From: Salminus brasiliensis
Lineage: Eukaryota; Chordata; Actinopteri; Characiformes; Bryconidae
NCBI RefSeq assembly: GCF_030463535.1
Contig: NC_132879.1
Location: 40,454,597-40,518,596 of the forward strand
Direction: 5' to 3'
DNA: 64,000 nucleotides
Positions 1-11,654 of this stretch are shown one piece after another. Numbering within the stretch: the stretch's first letter is position 1; the number at the start of each line of letters is the position of its first letter. The notes beneath the pieces were generated by a model. It worked only from the letters and a program-made list of their open reading frames with translations. It did no database searches and had not been told where the DNA came from. The position numbers and the translations under genes are program-made.

Positions 1-1210
1 TCTCTGCAGCACTCATCTGCTCCAGCCCTGCCCCCACCTTTCTGCACCATCCCAGCTCTGCCCCATCCCCACCCGGCTCCTGTACCACTCCACTCACTGT
101 ACAGGAGCACAATGTTAGACGGGTTCTCCTGGCAGCGAACCCCAAAAAGGCTGCCGGCCCAGACGGAGTACCTATCTTCACCAGAATCTTCAACCTTTCT
201 CTGGCACAAGCAGTCATCCCGCCCTGCCTGAAATCACCCACAAGAGGGGAAGTCTCCCCTCTCCAGCCTAAATGATTATCGTCCAGTGGCCCTCACTTCA
301 ATAATTATGAAGTAGCTTAGGTTATTCTTAGTAAATAGTGAAGCACTTTAGTAAGTCGCTCTGGATAAGAGCATCTGCTAAATGCCATAAATGTAATTAT
401 CTTTCCCCAGACTACGACCCCCATACCGCGCAAACAGATCCACAGAGGACGCCATCGCCATAGCTCTCCACTCCGTGCTGAGCCTCCTGGAGCAGCAGCA
501 GAGTTACGTGTGGATGCTCTTTGTGGATTGCAGTTCAGCTTTCAATACAACCATCCCGGACATTCTAATCATCAAACTGGAAACTCTTGGCTTCCCTCCT
601 CTCACATGTGCCTGGATAAAGGACTTTCTCACCAGCCGGCCCCAGACTGTGAGACTTAGCCCCCATCTTTCCTCCACTCACACGTTGAACACCAGCTCCC
701 CACAAGGCTGTGTGCTGAGCCCCCTCCTTTATTGTCTGTACACCCATGACTCCGGTCCACAACAACAACCTCATCGCCAAGTTCGCTGACGATACCATGG
801 TGGTCGGACTCATCTCAAAAGGAAGCGAGGCAGCTTACAGAAAGGAGGTCCTGAAGTTGGCAGCCTGGTGGCAGCCTTGGCTGAACACCAAGAAAACCAA
901 GGAGATCATTGTCGACTTCAGACATCTACGGTGAGTATGTGTATGAGAGGGTCCACACCTTCCTGTTTCTTGGGGTTCTTATCTCCAATGACATCTCCTG
1001 GAAGGACAACATTGCAACAGTTATCAAGAAGGCTCAGGAAGCATAAGCTGGATTCCAACCTGCTGCGGACCTTTTACCGCTCGTCCATTGCGAGCCTGCT
1101 GACATACTGTATGTGTGGAACAGCTGCTGCACCATGGCAGACAGGAAGAGGCATCAGAGAGTAGTAAAGGCAGCACAGAAGATCATTGGCTGCCCTCTCC
1201 CCTCCCTGAT
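1..1210 (+). mobile_element. Non-LTR retrotransposon (LINE) reverse-transcriptase remnant, 5'-cut by the window edge
   Basis: Broken reverse-transcriptase coding sequence on the + strand. Recognisable blocks in order are a KAAGPDGV-type motif (about 150-172), NDYRPVAL (271-294), FVDCSSAFNT (520-550), SPQGCVLSPLLY (690-735), the catalytic FADD box (about 785), LNTKKTKEIIVDF (880-920) and a C-terminal GCPLPSLMD block near 1190. The order and motifs fit the Jockey-superfamily LINEs (Rex1/L2-like) common in fish. Reading is split over several frames with at least two shifts, and a foreign repeat tail interrupts it at about 312-408, so it is a dead copy. The same family recurs at about 31.9-33.0 kb. 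The exact clade is inference. Confidence 0.82.
312..408 (+). repeat. SINE/L2-type 3' tail inserted in the LINE
   Basis: A ~95-bp block with the fish repeat-tail signature GTCGCTCTGGATAAGAGC followed by a TAAATGCC...AAATGTAA end. It interrupts the LINE frame between the block ending IIMK and the next block beginning near 409, so it is a later insertion. Boundaries are approximate. Tails of this kind end many teleost L2 elements and tRNA-SINEs; which one this came from cannot be told. Confidence 0.6.
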
Positions 1211-1628
1211 GGACATTTGCCACTATTAATACTACCACTATTAACTATCATTACTCTCATTGCTCTTACCAGCACTGCCATGACTATATTAAGTTATACT
1301 ACACCACGATTATTATATTATGATTAAGAATGCACACCAACAGTTTAGGTGATTTGGTAACATAACAATAATTCATACATAGTGTTGACCAGAGGAGGAT
1401 GGGTCCCCCTTGTGAGTCTTGGTTTCTCCCAAGGTTTCTTTCTTCAGCTCTGAGGGAGGTTTTCCTTGCCACTGTCGCCGTTGGCTTGCTCACTGGAGGT
1501 CTTAGGTTTTCATGTCTTCTTATGTTGATGATTTCTTGTCTTTTTACTAATTACTGATTGTGTAAAGCTGCTTTGTGACAACAACAGTTGTAAAAAGTGC
1601 TATACAAATGAATTTGATTTGATTTGAT
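1211..1628 (+). mobile_element. L2-type LINE 3' end (untranslated tail)
   Basis: The stretch matches by eye the last 380 bases of the larger L2 copy ending at 26,150. Shared blocks include CATGACTATATTAAGTTATA, GAGTCTTGGTT, the run TTTGTGACAACA and the terminal GCTATACAAAT followed by short TTGATT direct repeats. It carries no coding sequence of its own. It directly abuts the reverse-transcriptase remnant at about 1210, so either the two belong to one chimeric family or a 5'-truncated L2 inserted behind the older LINE. Confidence 0.75.
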
Positions 1629-3424
1629 CTTAATAATCACTGGGGGGTTTACCTTTAATAATTGGCTTTTCCATTGATAGTTCTTTAACTTTTATTGATA
1701 CTTTTGCAATTTTGTTTTTTTAATTATATTTTTCCTTTTTAAGATGCAAACATTTTGTTATGACTGAGACATTTCAGATGCTTTGATATCAGCTGATAAA
1801 GAAGTTTTCCACTGTGTGATAGTATTAGGGCTATTTCACATTTTCCTGAAAAATTATGATAAGGTATGGTAAACGAACCCTATGGCATCTAAAGCGATAA
1901 GTAACAATGTGCAATGAAAAAGGCTGTGCAGTAATGCTGATAACATTGCAGTCTCTTACGCTCTGGATCAGGTTTGCATGGTGAGGCTGGACTGAATCAC
2001 TCTTTAATCTGTCTTTTCTCAGGCACACACAGACCAGCCACTAAGGGCAGGTTGGGGGGCCTGCAGTTGCCATGGCACCACGGGGTCATGCGGGTCGCAG
2101 CTGCAAGGTGCAGCTTTGTAGGGGATCTCAGCCAGAGGGGGGTCCGCTAATATCACATACAGACACTCTCTTTCTCCCTCTCTCATATATACACACATAC
2201 ATTCTCAGTCTACTGCAAACAAAGACAGAGATAAGGCCAGATACACACAGATCTCTTACCTCCAACGTCTTTGCTTTCATTCTTTCAATCATGTTTTCAC
2301 AGAAAAGCATATGCATGCACATACACACACAGACACACACACACATTCACCCCATGTCCACAACCCTTTATGATGGAGGACAGATGGTGTCCTGTCCTAA
2401 AACACTTCTTTTCTTTTTTTTCACTTTTGGAACAGGGGAGAGGGGCTCTTGGGAAAGTGACCTAAACGAGGTGAAAGCATTAGTGAGGCTTTTGTAGAAA
2501 GTGAGATGGGGGTTCTGTGGTTTGTTGACCCAACAAAGAGGGTAGAGGTGAAAGTCTGAGAGAAAGACAGCGCAGAGAAGAATGAATGAAAGAATCAGGC
2601 AGGAAGGAAAATGTGAATTGTTGTATTGTTTTTTATTGAGACTTGTCAAGCTGGTCTCCGTGGTCTTGTTGGTTTCTTTCGGACTATTTGAAAGACTGTT
2701 TAAAATATAGACACAATAAAGGGCAATATAAATGTCTCCTTGGTTTATAGCAAATATTTGTACCTTCAGTAGATGTGTAATGGTTCACAAAATGTAGATT
2801 TTTTTTATAGGATACAGTGGTGGTTTATATGGTGGTACGTTTTTAAAACAACAAAACTAAAGTTTCCATTTACAGTTTAATCAACTTTAGGGAATAACCA
2901 GTATGGTAATTTTAGGCTGATCCCAATATCTAATATTTTATGTTTGACAACTGCTGCCGATGCTGATGTAAACATAAAAGGTAACATAAAACCTTAAAAT
3001 TGTATTGCTGGTTACTTTTTAGGTTAAAACAGCTTGATATAGTCATCAGCATTTTCACTTGACTATAACATGTAATTCAAAAATTCATGTTATACAGCTG
3101 TCATTAGACATGCAGTACTGCAGAAAGTACAGCAAAATGTCAGTGAAATCAGGATGTAAGGCAGTGCCAACATATATCTATGTATCTGTATTCAGGTTCT
3201 AAACCAGAAGTGGGTGAGCATTGTGTTAAAATATTCCCATGATTTATGCTGGAGTAAGGCAGTTTTTAGGTCAACCAGAAAGTATGTTTTGGTAATCTAT
3301 TCGGACGCAGCGACATTTGGGAACAGTTGATTCTATTAATTTATTAATATTCAGTTACTCTCCTCACAGTGAAGTGATCAAAGCCTTAACATCTCAAATA
3401 GTCAGGCCAAAAGGGCCTGTACCA
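1629..3424. other. AT-rich intergenic DNA, no gene seen
   Basis: No open frame resembles a known protein. A CA-rich low-complexity patch lies at about 2150-2350. Translations through it are repeat artefacts. Confidence 0.6.
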
Positions 3425-4094
3425 TGTCATGGCGTGTAAGGCCAGAACTGAACGGATGAACACTCACAGAGATAAAAAATCAGATACCTTATTAACCAAA
3501 TACAAAACAAAAGCGATATGAAAAGTGAAGTGCAGCAATGTGGGCAAAACCATGAACAGAACCAAAACAGATGGCGAACAAAACAAACCTGGGACTGGGA
3601 GGAGCAGGGATCTGAACGAGAGTGAAACAAGGGGGTGTAAACAAACTGAGGACAGAGCTGGGCTCTGTAAACAAACAGGGGTAGCTGGGCTGACCTAAGC
3701 TGAACATGCAGAGTACTGCCTAGAACTTGGGTCGCCTTGGAACCTGAGCCGGAAGCGAACGTACCTTGAGTCGAACGGAGAATCTCTCCTAAACATGGAC
3801 CACAAAACTAGAGCTGACCTGAACACGCCAGGAATCCCCGAGCGTTACAGAGATTCCAGTAGAGTAAATTCATGGCCATAAAACCAAGGGAACAACACTC
3901 CTTAAGTACTCCCAGTCCCAGGTGAAACATATGAACAGACAATGAATCGTGAACCAACACAAATGAACATGAATCAACACAAATGAACATGAATCAACTC
4001 AACTGAACAGAAACAAACAGGAAGTCCTTATATGGGCCTGTGGGTGGCAGCTCGGGATCATCCCGAGGGAGGGCACGATAACGAGGGCCTGACA
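3425..4094 (-). mobile_element. Solo LTR of a Ty3/gypsy-type retroelement
   Basis: Read on the - strand this 670-bp block starts TGTCAGGCCC and ends CCATGACA, giving the canonical TG...CA ends. It is flanked on both sides by a perfect 5-bp target duplication, TACCA at 3420-3424 and at 4095-4099. No internal gag or pol lies between the duplications, so it is a solo LTR formed by recombination between two LTRs. It resembles the partial LTR at 5571-6022 in several blocks: AAACCTGGGACTGGGAGGAG, GGGTCGCC, TCCCAGTCCCA and the shared GGGCCTGACA end. This ties it to the gypsy coding fragment next to it. Confidence 0.82.
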
Positions 4095-4299
4095 TACCAC
4101 ATATTTTATAGCTTTTAAGCTTAGGTAGACTAAGGTAGACTTCATGGCCTGTGTTAATTAATTTGACTTAATTAAATGACCACATCTGACTAGCAGGACT
4201 AGCAGTCCTCGTTAGGCTAATATCTAACCATTGGAGTGCATGTAGATAGTATTCTCACTGGTTAGTGAAAAAAAACAGACAATTTCACACTTCTGAATT

Positions 4300-4350
4300 T
4301 ATCTGTATGTTGTATGTACACACCCTGTGTGTACATACAACATACAGATA
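4300..4350. repeat. 51-bp palindrome with 24-bp perfect arms
   Basis: The left arm 4300-4323 pairs base for base with the right arm 4327-4350 around a 3-nt centre (4324-4326). The left arm begins TATCTGTATGTTG. It sits at the downstream edge of the gypsy coding fragment, where recognisable pol sequence stops. It could form a cruciform or hairpin. It belongs to no recognised element. Confidence 0.9.
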
Positions 4351-5570
4351 GGTCTATGGCACAATCATAGGGGCGATGGGCGCTATGAAGCTTGGAAGCT
4401 TAGTAGCCTGGGTCTTACTAAAGGCATCCTGCAGATCTACGTACTCTGGGGGCAGGATGACCTGAACCTCGGGTTCGGGGCTCTCTACAGGTTAGGTTAG
4501 GGTTAGGGTTAGGGTTAGGACTAGGTGCAAACAGCACACATGACAATACGGGGACCAGGACACGTTTTCCCGTTCGGGCCAGAAAATGTGGGGGTTGTGT
4601 TGGCTCAGCCAAGGCAAACTAAGATGCATGGCATAATCAGAGAATGGGAGAACTAGCAGGGAAAACTCCTCTTTGTGGAGGAAGCTGGCAGCCACTTTCA
4701 CCTTAGTGGTGACGTGGGTGATGGGTCTAGGACCCATAGGGTGCCCGTCCAGGGCAGTGATGCAGAGATGTCTCTTGAGCGGCTCGACTGGGATGTTGAG
4801 CTGGTCCATAATATCTGCTCACAAGAAGTTGCCCTCCGCACCACAGTCGATCAGCGCTGAACCGATACAAGTCTGGTTTTGGTAGGTGACTGTCACAGGC
4901 AATATGATCGACCGTGCTACCAACCCCTGGACGGGTACACTCACCGCATTAGTGCGAGGAGACTCCTCCTCACACTCTCCGGTGATCAGGCAAGAGCCTC
5001 CACGTCGGCGCCTCCTGCAGTCACTTTGCTGATCCCCTCTCAGTCCCTCGTGTCCTCTTCTTCTGCGCTCCTTGGGAGTGAGGTGACAAGTGACCACCTC
5101 CATGGGTTCGTTGACTGGTGGTACCACCGAGGAGGTGGCTGCAGGCTGCGTAGTCAGACTATGAAGCGGGACAGGGTGATGGGCAATGGGACAGGTGGTA
5201 CCCCTAGTACCTACTGCGGGCCCACCGGGACTATGGGTCCAGGTGGAGGTAGGGCGACCCAAGAGTTGGTCGAGCTGAATAGCGAGTGCAATGCGCTCAT
5301 CCAGCTCAAGGTACTCGCATCGGCATGCCAACTCTCGCTGCAGATGGGGGCTCATCCCATTGCGGAACAGGGCCACCAGAGCGGGCAGAATGGTTGCCCT
5401 GTTCCAGCCGCAGAAGGAGGTCGTCCTTCATGAGCCCTTCTCGGGGGTGTTGAAACACCTCTTTGAAATGTTTGATATACTTCGAGAAGGGCATTTTGTG
5501 AAGTTCCTCCCAGGTGGCAGTGGCCCAATCCAGAGCAAGACAGTGAAAACAGACACTGTCTGTCTGAACA
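4345..5570 (-). pseudogene. Ty3/gypsy (sushi-like) gag-protease-pol fragment
   Basis: Degenerate retroelement coding sequence on the - strand. From 5' to 3' it shows a gag segment (about 5380-5540, WATATWEELHKMPFSKYI), further gag in another frame (about 5100-5376, PHLQRELACRCEYLELDE), and then a protease segment with ALIDCGAEGNFL near 4820-4855. That motif has DCG where active proteases have DSG or DTG. The protease continues at 4600-4810 with ITALDGHPMG and LPWLSQHNPHI. A linker follows with LPPEYVDLQDAFSKTQATKL (about 4395-4455), the segment that precedes reverse transcriptase in fish gypsy elements. At least one frameshift near 5380 and an in-frame TGA just after the protease motif break it. 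RT, RNase H and integrase are absent. Confidence 0.85.
4490..4519 (+). repeat. Short interstitial telomere-like (TTAGGG) array
   Basis: About five units of GGTTAG/GGGTTA lie inside the linker between protease and RT of the gypsy fragment. On the coding strand they read as a run of alternating Leu and Thr in the protease frame, followed by a stop. Confidence 0.85.
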
Positions 5571-6022
5571 AGACAGTGAAAACAACAAACCTGGGACTGG
5601 GAGGAGCTGGGAGCAACAGGGGATGAGAAGGATACAATAAAAAGGTAAACTAATGAGGGTGACAAATGAAAGCCACAAGCCTAGCTTGGGATACAGGGGT
5701 AACTAGAACAGAGAACCAGAGCAGTGCTCTGTGTAAACAAAAAGAGCCAGCTGCCTGACCTGCCATGACTGCCTCGTGAGCTGGGGTCGCCAAGGAGCAT
5801 GAGCAGGAAGCAACACAACGCACTTGCCTCTAGAACCAGACTTAGATATCTCTCGAATCAGATCAGAACACTTGCCAACATGAACACCCCAGCAACGCAT
5901 GGAGAATCAATTCACGGCCCAGAGGAGTCGGCAGCCAGCTCCTTAAATGCTCCCAGTCCCACGTGAAACACATGAACACAAATCAACACGCAATAAGAGA
6001 GCGCAATAAGAGGGCCTGACAG
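5571..6022 (-). mobile_element. Partial gypsy LTR attached to the gag fragment
   Basis: Read on the - strand it starts TGTCAGGCCCTC at 6022 and shares ordered blocks with the solo LTR at 3425-4094, in the same orientation. It lies immediately 5' of the gag remnant on that strand, as a 5' LTR should. Its inner end is not cleanly defined and no primer-binding site could be recognised, so the junction with gag is probably a deletion. Confidence 0.65.
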
Positions 6023-8239
6023 TGAAGACATACTTCAGTGTTTTCCTTGGAAAATGTTTCAGTAATTGTCCAGATGAAACACTGGAACACTGAGGGACTC
6101 ACTGTTTAAAACCCTCCTTACCTTTAATATTTGGCTTGTTACATAGCTAGCATGGCTAGCTTTATAACTTTGATTAATTTTTTTTTTCTTTTCATTTTTT
6201 CACATAGTCCAACTGTTCTTAAATGGTTTCCAGCTTAAATGGAATCTTGATGCTAAGATTTGTATGTCATAATGTAACATAATACAGAAAGGTGTTGTTT
6301 TTGTTATAAAAACTTGTTACAAAATCTTCTTACAAGTAGGTTGCCATTGCTGCTCTGTGATTGTCCATGGAAAATACGACAATGTGTAAAGTCTTTCTTT
6401 TGGGTTAACTATTTATGCTGCAACAAAATGTAAATATTTATTAGTAAGTAATAAGGTTGTAATGATTTTTTTAACATTTTTCAATGCAGCAAAAATAAGA
6501 GTTAAAAATGAGTTAAAGAATGAAAAAAACATGCTTTGTGTTCAATTGTTAATGATAATATGAAATCATTTGCGCCAGGTATTTAGTTCAGTTCTGAGGT
6601 CAAGATTCAGTTTTACATTTTGACTCCAAATAACCCTTTTGTACATCATTCTTAGAATATTAAAACTAATTATTAATCTCAATATTTTCAATTGTAATAA
6701 ATCCCTTCTTGTCTTTGTCCTTAAGAAACCTTTAAACTGTTCAGCATCAGACCAGAGTCTGTTTTCATTAGCAGCTGTGTGTTTGGTTGTAACTACTTAT
6801 CATCCAATCTTCAATGAGACATACCTTTCATATTAAAGTATATGAATGTAAATGTAATAAAAAAGAGAATTAAGTAAATACAGTTCATCCCCTCAAATCA
6901 GTTCTTCCCTTCAGCATTGTTCCTACGTTCCACGGTTTCATTTTCATTCCAGAATTGTATTGTCTCTTTTTATTATTTTATTTAGACAGTCTCCAAATAG
7001 AAAATAAAATAATGCACTCAGCCAGGATCCAGGCAGCTTTTTAACCTTGCGTTTGACTGAACAGGGTTCAGCTTGAGTTTAAAGTTACTGTTTTGCTTAA
7101 ATCTGTGACAGGTTGAACTGTGAAAGTCTCCCAGATGATGGTTTTCTCCCGTTATGTAAATAATATCACTAATTAGGCTGCTAATTACAGCGCCCCTCAT
7201 AAAGACAGAGACACTAGGGCCATGGGATTACCTAGTTAATCTGTTGCTGTAGAGATGTATTCACACAAGCCAGTGCCACAGTCTGTCATAATGTGCAGAA
7301 AATACTCTTGTGATGCAAACATAATCCATAATCCTGCTCAGTGCCAACAGCTCAGATTCTGATAGCTGAGGAAATATTCCACCCCTTAACAATTGTAACC
7401 TCTGAAGGGGTGTTATTCACTTCACTTGTCAGTGGTTTTAATGTGATGGTGGATCGATGTGTCCTATAAATGATTAGAATTAGAGAACCTGAAAAATGAC
7501 TGAAAAATACATTCAAGGAAATAAAACAAGTGAACTTGTGAACTTATTATTGTTGTGAACAGGTTTTCCATGAATAAACTAAGATGAACACTAAAATAGA
7601 GGTTTGACTCATGACAGCAAAAGAGAAGTGGGGTGTGGTAGTTGTTGTGCATTATTGTTATCTTGAAAAGTGTATCTATACTGTGTTATTTTATTGTTGT
7701 TGCAATACATTACATTACAATACTTGGTGTACACTGTGGGTGTCATCAGAATGAGAAATAACTATATGCTATAAGCTGTAAACAACAGGAACCAGTAAAT
7801 TAATTGTGCAATAATAAGTAGCTGACTGCTAGTCAGACCATTATGGCATTATCTTTCAATCGTTCATTTATTTTTACCAAGTGTTTGATTTTCACTCCTA
7901 CATTATATTAGCATTTTTTTACAGTCCACATTAACCTCTATGGCTGTGCTCTAAACCGTTTTTACTTATCTATTATTGTGTACAACAATGTACTACAATA
8001 GAAGTTTATTACAAGTGAAGTGTTACACATGAAGAAATAGAACAGCCAATATCAGCTAAATAAATCTTGTTGCATTTACAATTTACAATACTAAAAACAA
8101 GAATTCCAAACAAAGGAAAAAAAGAACTTACATTTCATGGTGCTTTGAAAAAAAGAATGAATTCAGAATGATGTACACACAGCTTAGCATATTTTAACAG
8201 ACAAAAAGAGAGAAATAAAAGAAAATGAAAATGAAATGA
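6023..8239. other. AT-rich intergenic DNA
   Basis: No coding sequence is recognisable. A short fragment near 7430-7455 carries GTGGTTTTAATGTGATGG, resembling the end of an interspersed repeat also seen at 21,900. The rest shows only A/T-rich low complexity. Confidence 0.6.
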
Positions 8240-8800
8240 AAAAACAAAACAAAAACAAGAACAACCCAATAGTTCAACACAACTAATATAAAAAATATTT
8301 TCTCAACACAAAAAATTCAACACAAAATGCCACATTTGATTTCTACTGCACTTTCAAAATTATTTAACCCCTTTCACGACAAGCATCTTTAGAACTAAGG
8401 AGAGCACCTCTTGCAGTTTTGACTTGCTGCAAACATGACACATAGCCAGACACCAGTTTTTGGCTGTGTACATGAGAAATCTTAGTCCACTCCCCATAGG
8501 CAATGGCCTTGTGTTTACTAATATTCTTGTGTTTGGGTGTTGCAACCGCCTTTCTCAAATACCACCAAAGAGGATTTCTCCTAAAACCAAGCTTGATGCT
8601 TGAGATCATTGTCCTGTAGAAAGGTCCAGTGATGCCCTAGCTTTGGCTTTCTCACAGACATCACGTTTTTCTCCTAGGATTTCCTGATAATTAATTGAAT
8701 TAATCTTCTCCTGCTGATCCATAGGCCCATAGTTCCAGTTTTATCACTTCACAGAATAGAATCCCTAAACCTCTGTGGCTTACGCATATGGCTTTAAGCT
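8240..8800 (-). mobile_element. Tc1-like DNA transposon remnant
   Basis: Related to the better preserved copy at 59,371-60,369. Shared segments are TTCAACACAAAATGCCAC (inner part of the long terminal repeat), GACAAGC.TCTTTAG, GGCAATGG, GAGGATTT and CCAAGCTT, all in the same orientation. Any transposase would be on the - strand, and it is riddled with stops. The ends are not resolved. Confidence 0.6.
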
Positions 8801-9119
8801 TACTATATGATTTCATGGTAATGAATGATTCATGTAATGAAAGGATAAGTGAAAATGATAAAAACGATGTTGGCTGAATTTAGAAGGGAGTTTAATTGTA
8901 AATTGTGAATTTTGTCCTTAGCAGCTAGAAAGTTTTCTTCAACAGTTGCTATGAATTTGTCTCCTGAGCCCAAATGCACCTGTTGTGAGCATGCCTTCAA
9001 CCCTTACTAACGTTATATCATCATAACTACTATATTAAAACATGTTGCACCAAACAAACTTCTATGCACATAGGAGCTAGTAGTCACTAAATATTTACAC
9101 CTACGCGATTGTAGGCTGG

Positions 9120-10400
9120 TCACTCATTAGGTCACTTACAGATCTTGTATCTACACTCATTGTCTATTATCAGCTCCACTTATAATACAGGTGCACTTTG
9201 TAATTCTACAATTACAGACTGTAGTTCATCTGTTAATATGTATACTTTATTATCCTCCTCTCACCTGTTCTTTAATGATCAGGACCCTCACAGGACCACC
9301 ACGGAGCAGACATTATTTTGGTGGTGGATTATTCTCTGCACTGCAGTGACACTGGTGTGGTGAGGGTGTGTTAGTGTATGCTGTGCTGGTTCAAGTAGAT
9401 CAGACACAGAAGAGCTGTTGGAGGTTTTAAACACCACATTACCTCACTGTCCATCTTTAATATGCATATACTTTGTTGGTCCACTTTGTAGATGTAAAAT
9501 TAGAAACAGAGGCTCATCTGCTGCTTCATCTGTTGCTTGTGTTGATCATCTTCTAGTTCTTCATCAGTGGTCACAGGATGGTGCCCGTGAGACACTGTTG
9601 GCTGGATAGTTTTAGTTGGACCACTGTTTTCAGTCTGTTTAAAAATATCAGCAGCTCTTCTGTGTCTGATCTACTCATACCGATGCAATACACACTAACA
9701 CACCATCACCACATCAGTGTACGATAAAGGGTTGGTGAGAATCCACATTTGAAAACAGGAGATTGTGGACTCTACTGCAGTCTGTACAGTAGAAAAAACA
9801 ATGCTGCCTTGACATTATAACTATGTGTTCCTTAATAGCATTAACTGTCAGTTTACTCACCTGGTTCTTGACTTCTATTCTCTTCTCTTTCTCTCCCCCT
9901 CTCTCTATTCTCATTCCTCCCTCTTTGAGCTGCTAACCAATTATCAAATGCAACAACCAAACAATGCATATTTCATCTAGATTATATAGATCCATATCAA
10001 ATTAACAGATTTTTCTCATTGAATGTTGAGCTTCTTTGGGCTAGGGTGACCAGATGAGAATGAGAGAAATTCAAGACATGACAGAATAATTTAGATCAGA
10101 CACACCAATTCTAATAATCAGTTATCAATATTATTACGATTATCAACAGATTCTGAGCATATGATCAAGATCGTGTTGGCCTTACTCTCTCTCCTGAACA
10201 CAAAGCAGCTATAGCTTCTCTCACTCCTTTTTAAACAGTAAACAGACCACCTGTTTCATTAGCCTGCTAACTTAAGAAAAACGTCAGATAGTCACTCCTA
10301 GCTAATAATACCAGAATAAAGAGTGCATTAGAAATATGGACTGCTGATAATGACTGCAATGTGTTGGTTCTGAGTAATAAAGTACAAAAGTACCCCTTTG
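9120..10400 (+). repeat. Unnamed ~1.3-kb interspersed repeat, copy A
   Basis: The whole block recurs in reverse orientation at 42,790-44,075. Matching segments, in the same internal order, include CTACACTCATTGTCTAT, GATCAGGACCCTCACAGGAC, GTGAGTAAACTGACAG (read on the opposite strand), CTAGGGTGACCAGATGAGAA, ATCAGACACACCAATTCTAA and AGACCACCTG. It carries no long open frame. Part of it (9145-9740) resembles a widespread teleost repeat containing GGACCACCAC.GAGCAG and GATCAGACACAGAAGAGCTG. The family is unknown; a non-autonomous DNA transposon is the likeliest guess. Confidence 0.7.
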
Positions 10401-11370
10401 CAAAACTAAACATACGACACCAGACAAATATAGCACTGACGCACCATGTGTTTGCGCGATGCTGCACTGAGAGAAAGAGAAGCTGGATCATACCATTTTG
10501 CCAGGCAAGGGGAGGGGGGCTGCCGTATTTTCGTTGTTAAAATAATTGGTTTAACTCTGTACTCTTTATGGTTTTAACATTTCCAGCTTTTTATAAAAAA
10601 AAACTGTAAACACTGTGACAAAAACCGACGCCCACCAAATTATGGCTCAATCGGAACGATTCAAGCGGGATGACAGGGTGTTAAGAGACAGGCTATAGTC
10701 TATGATGGTGTTGCTATCTATGCTCTATCTATGCTATGCTATTAACCGATCTACTTTCTTCCGACTTTGAGCCGAACAGTCAGCATTAAATCTACCCTTA
10801 GTAGACTCTGTTCGCAAATGTTCTATAATGTGCAAATTTTAAGAAAACTGTTTTTAATACAATGTATGTGGGGGTTTTTTCTTCCAAGAGGCATACTAGT
10901 ATAGCAGACATAGCCATGCATGACATGCATACAAGACACAAAAGTCTATATAGAAATTGACTGCTAATGTTTTTTGGTTGCAGCCGCGTATGCTTTGGTG
11001 CTATTTTAGCCCAACGATATTCCTGACATCACAAAGCTATAAATAAATAATAACTGGTATAATATAACTAACTGAATTAATTATCCATTAAGACATATCG
11101 TCACTGCAGTTTCGGACGCCGATAAGCAGACACCGTTTTGAACACTTCGTTACACGTTTATGCTGACTGGTGCAGCAAGTCGGTAGAAAGTAGGTCGGTT
11201 ATTAGCATAGTTTGATGTCGTCTGAACTGAAATCGAAAGTAATTTCTACCGCTTGAAGCGCTCCAGATGGTCCGTATTTTGTACATTTACATGTGTAATA
11301 TTTAGTGGCTACTAGCTCCTACTTACATACTGGTTTGTGTGGTGCAACCTTTTTTTATTTAGTAATGCGA
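10401..11370. other. Intergenic DNA without recognised content
   Basis: No coding signal, RNA gene or clear repeat was recognised. Confidence 0.5.
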
Positions 11371-11654
11371 GGGCAGTGGCGGCTCAGCGGTTAGAGCGCC
11401 GGGATATCGATAACAGGGTTGTGGGTTCGATTCCCAGGCTTGGCAAGCTGCCACTGTTGGGCCCTTGAGCAAAGCCCTTTACCCTCTCTGCTCCCCGGGC
11501 GCTGGAGTTGGCCCACCGCTCTGGGTGTGTGTGTGTGTACTCACTGCCCCTAGCTGTGTGAGTGTGTGTTCACTACCACAGATGGGTTAAATGCGGAAGA
11601 CCCATTTCGCTGTACAGTGCACACTGTACAATGACAAATACGTGCACCTTTACC
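11371..11654 (+). mobile_element. tRNA-derived SINE, complete-looking copy
   Basis: The 5' head GGGCAGTGGCGGCTCAGCGG contains a tRNA-like A box. The B box GGTTCGATTCC lies at 11424-11434, matching the RNA polymerase III promoter consensus. The body carries GGGCCCTTGAGCAAAGCCC, a GT run at about 11,525-11,539, and ends ATGCGGAAGACCCATTTC...GTGCACCTTTACC. Copies lie at 29,573-29,912 (- strand), 37,763-38,015 (- strand, partial) and 41,984-42,030 (fragment). It is not a functional tRNA gene: no cloverleaf 3' half follows the B box. Confidence 0.85.

Noticed and set aside
2072-2497. A 141-aa frame on the + strand
   Set aside because: It runs through a CA-rich patch and has no recognisable domain, and the composition (His/Thr/Ile runs) is repeat-driven.
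4286-4350. A microRNA gene for the palindrome
   Set aside because: The arms pair perfectly, with none of the bulges and mismatches normal for a pre-miRNA, the stem is short, and it lies at a transposon edge. No small-RNA evidence is available from sequence.
11371-11450. A tRNA gene, suggested by A-box and B-box motifs
   Set aside because: The sequence recurs in several decayed copies with a common non-tRNA body and tail, and no cloverleaf closes. It is a tRNA-derived SINE.
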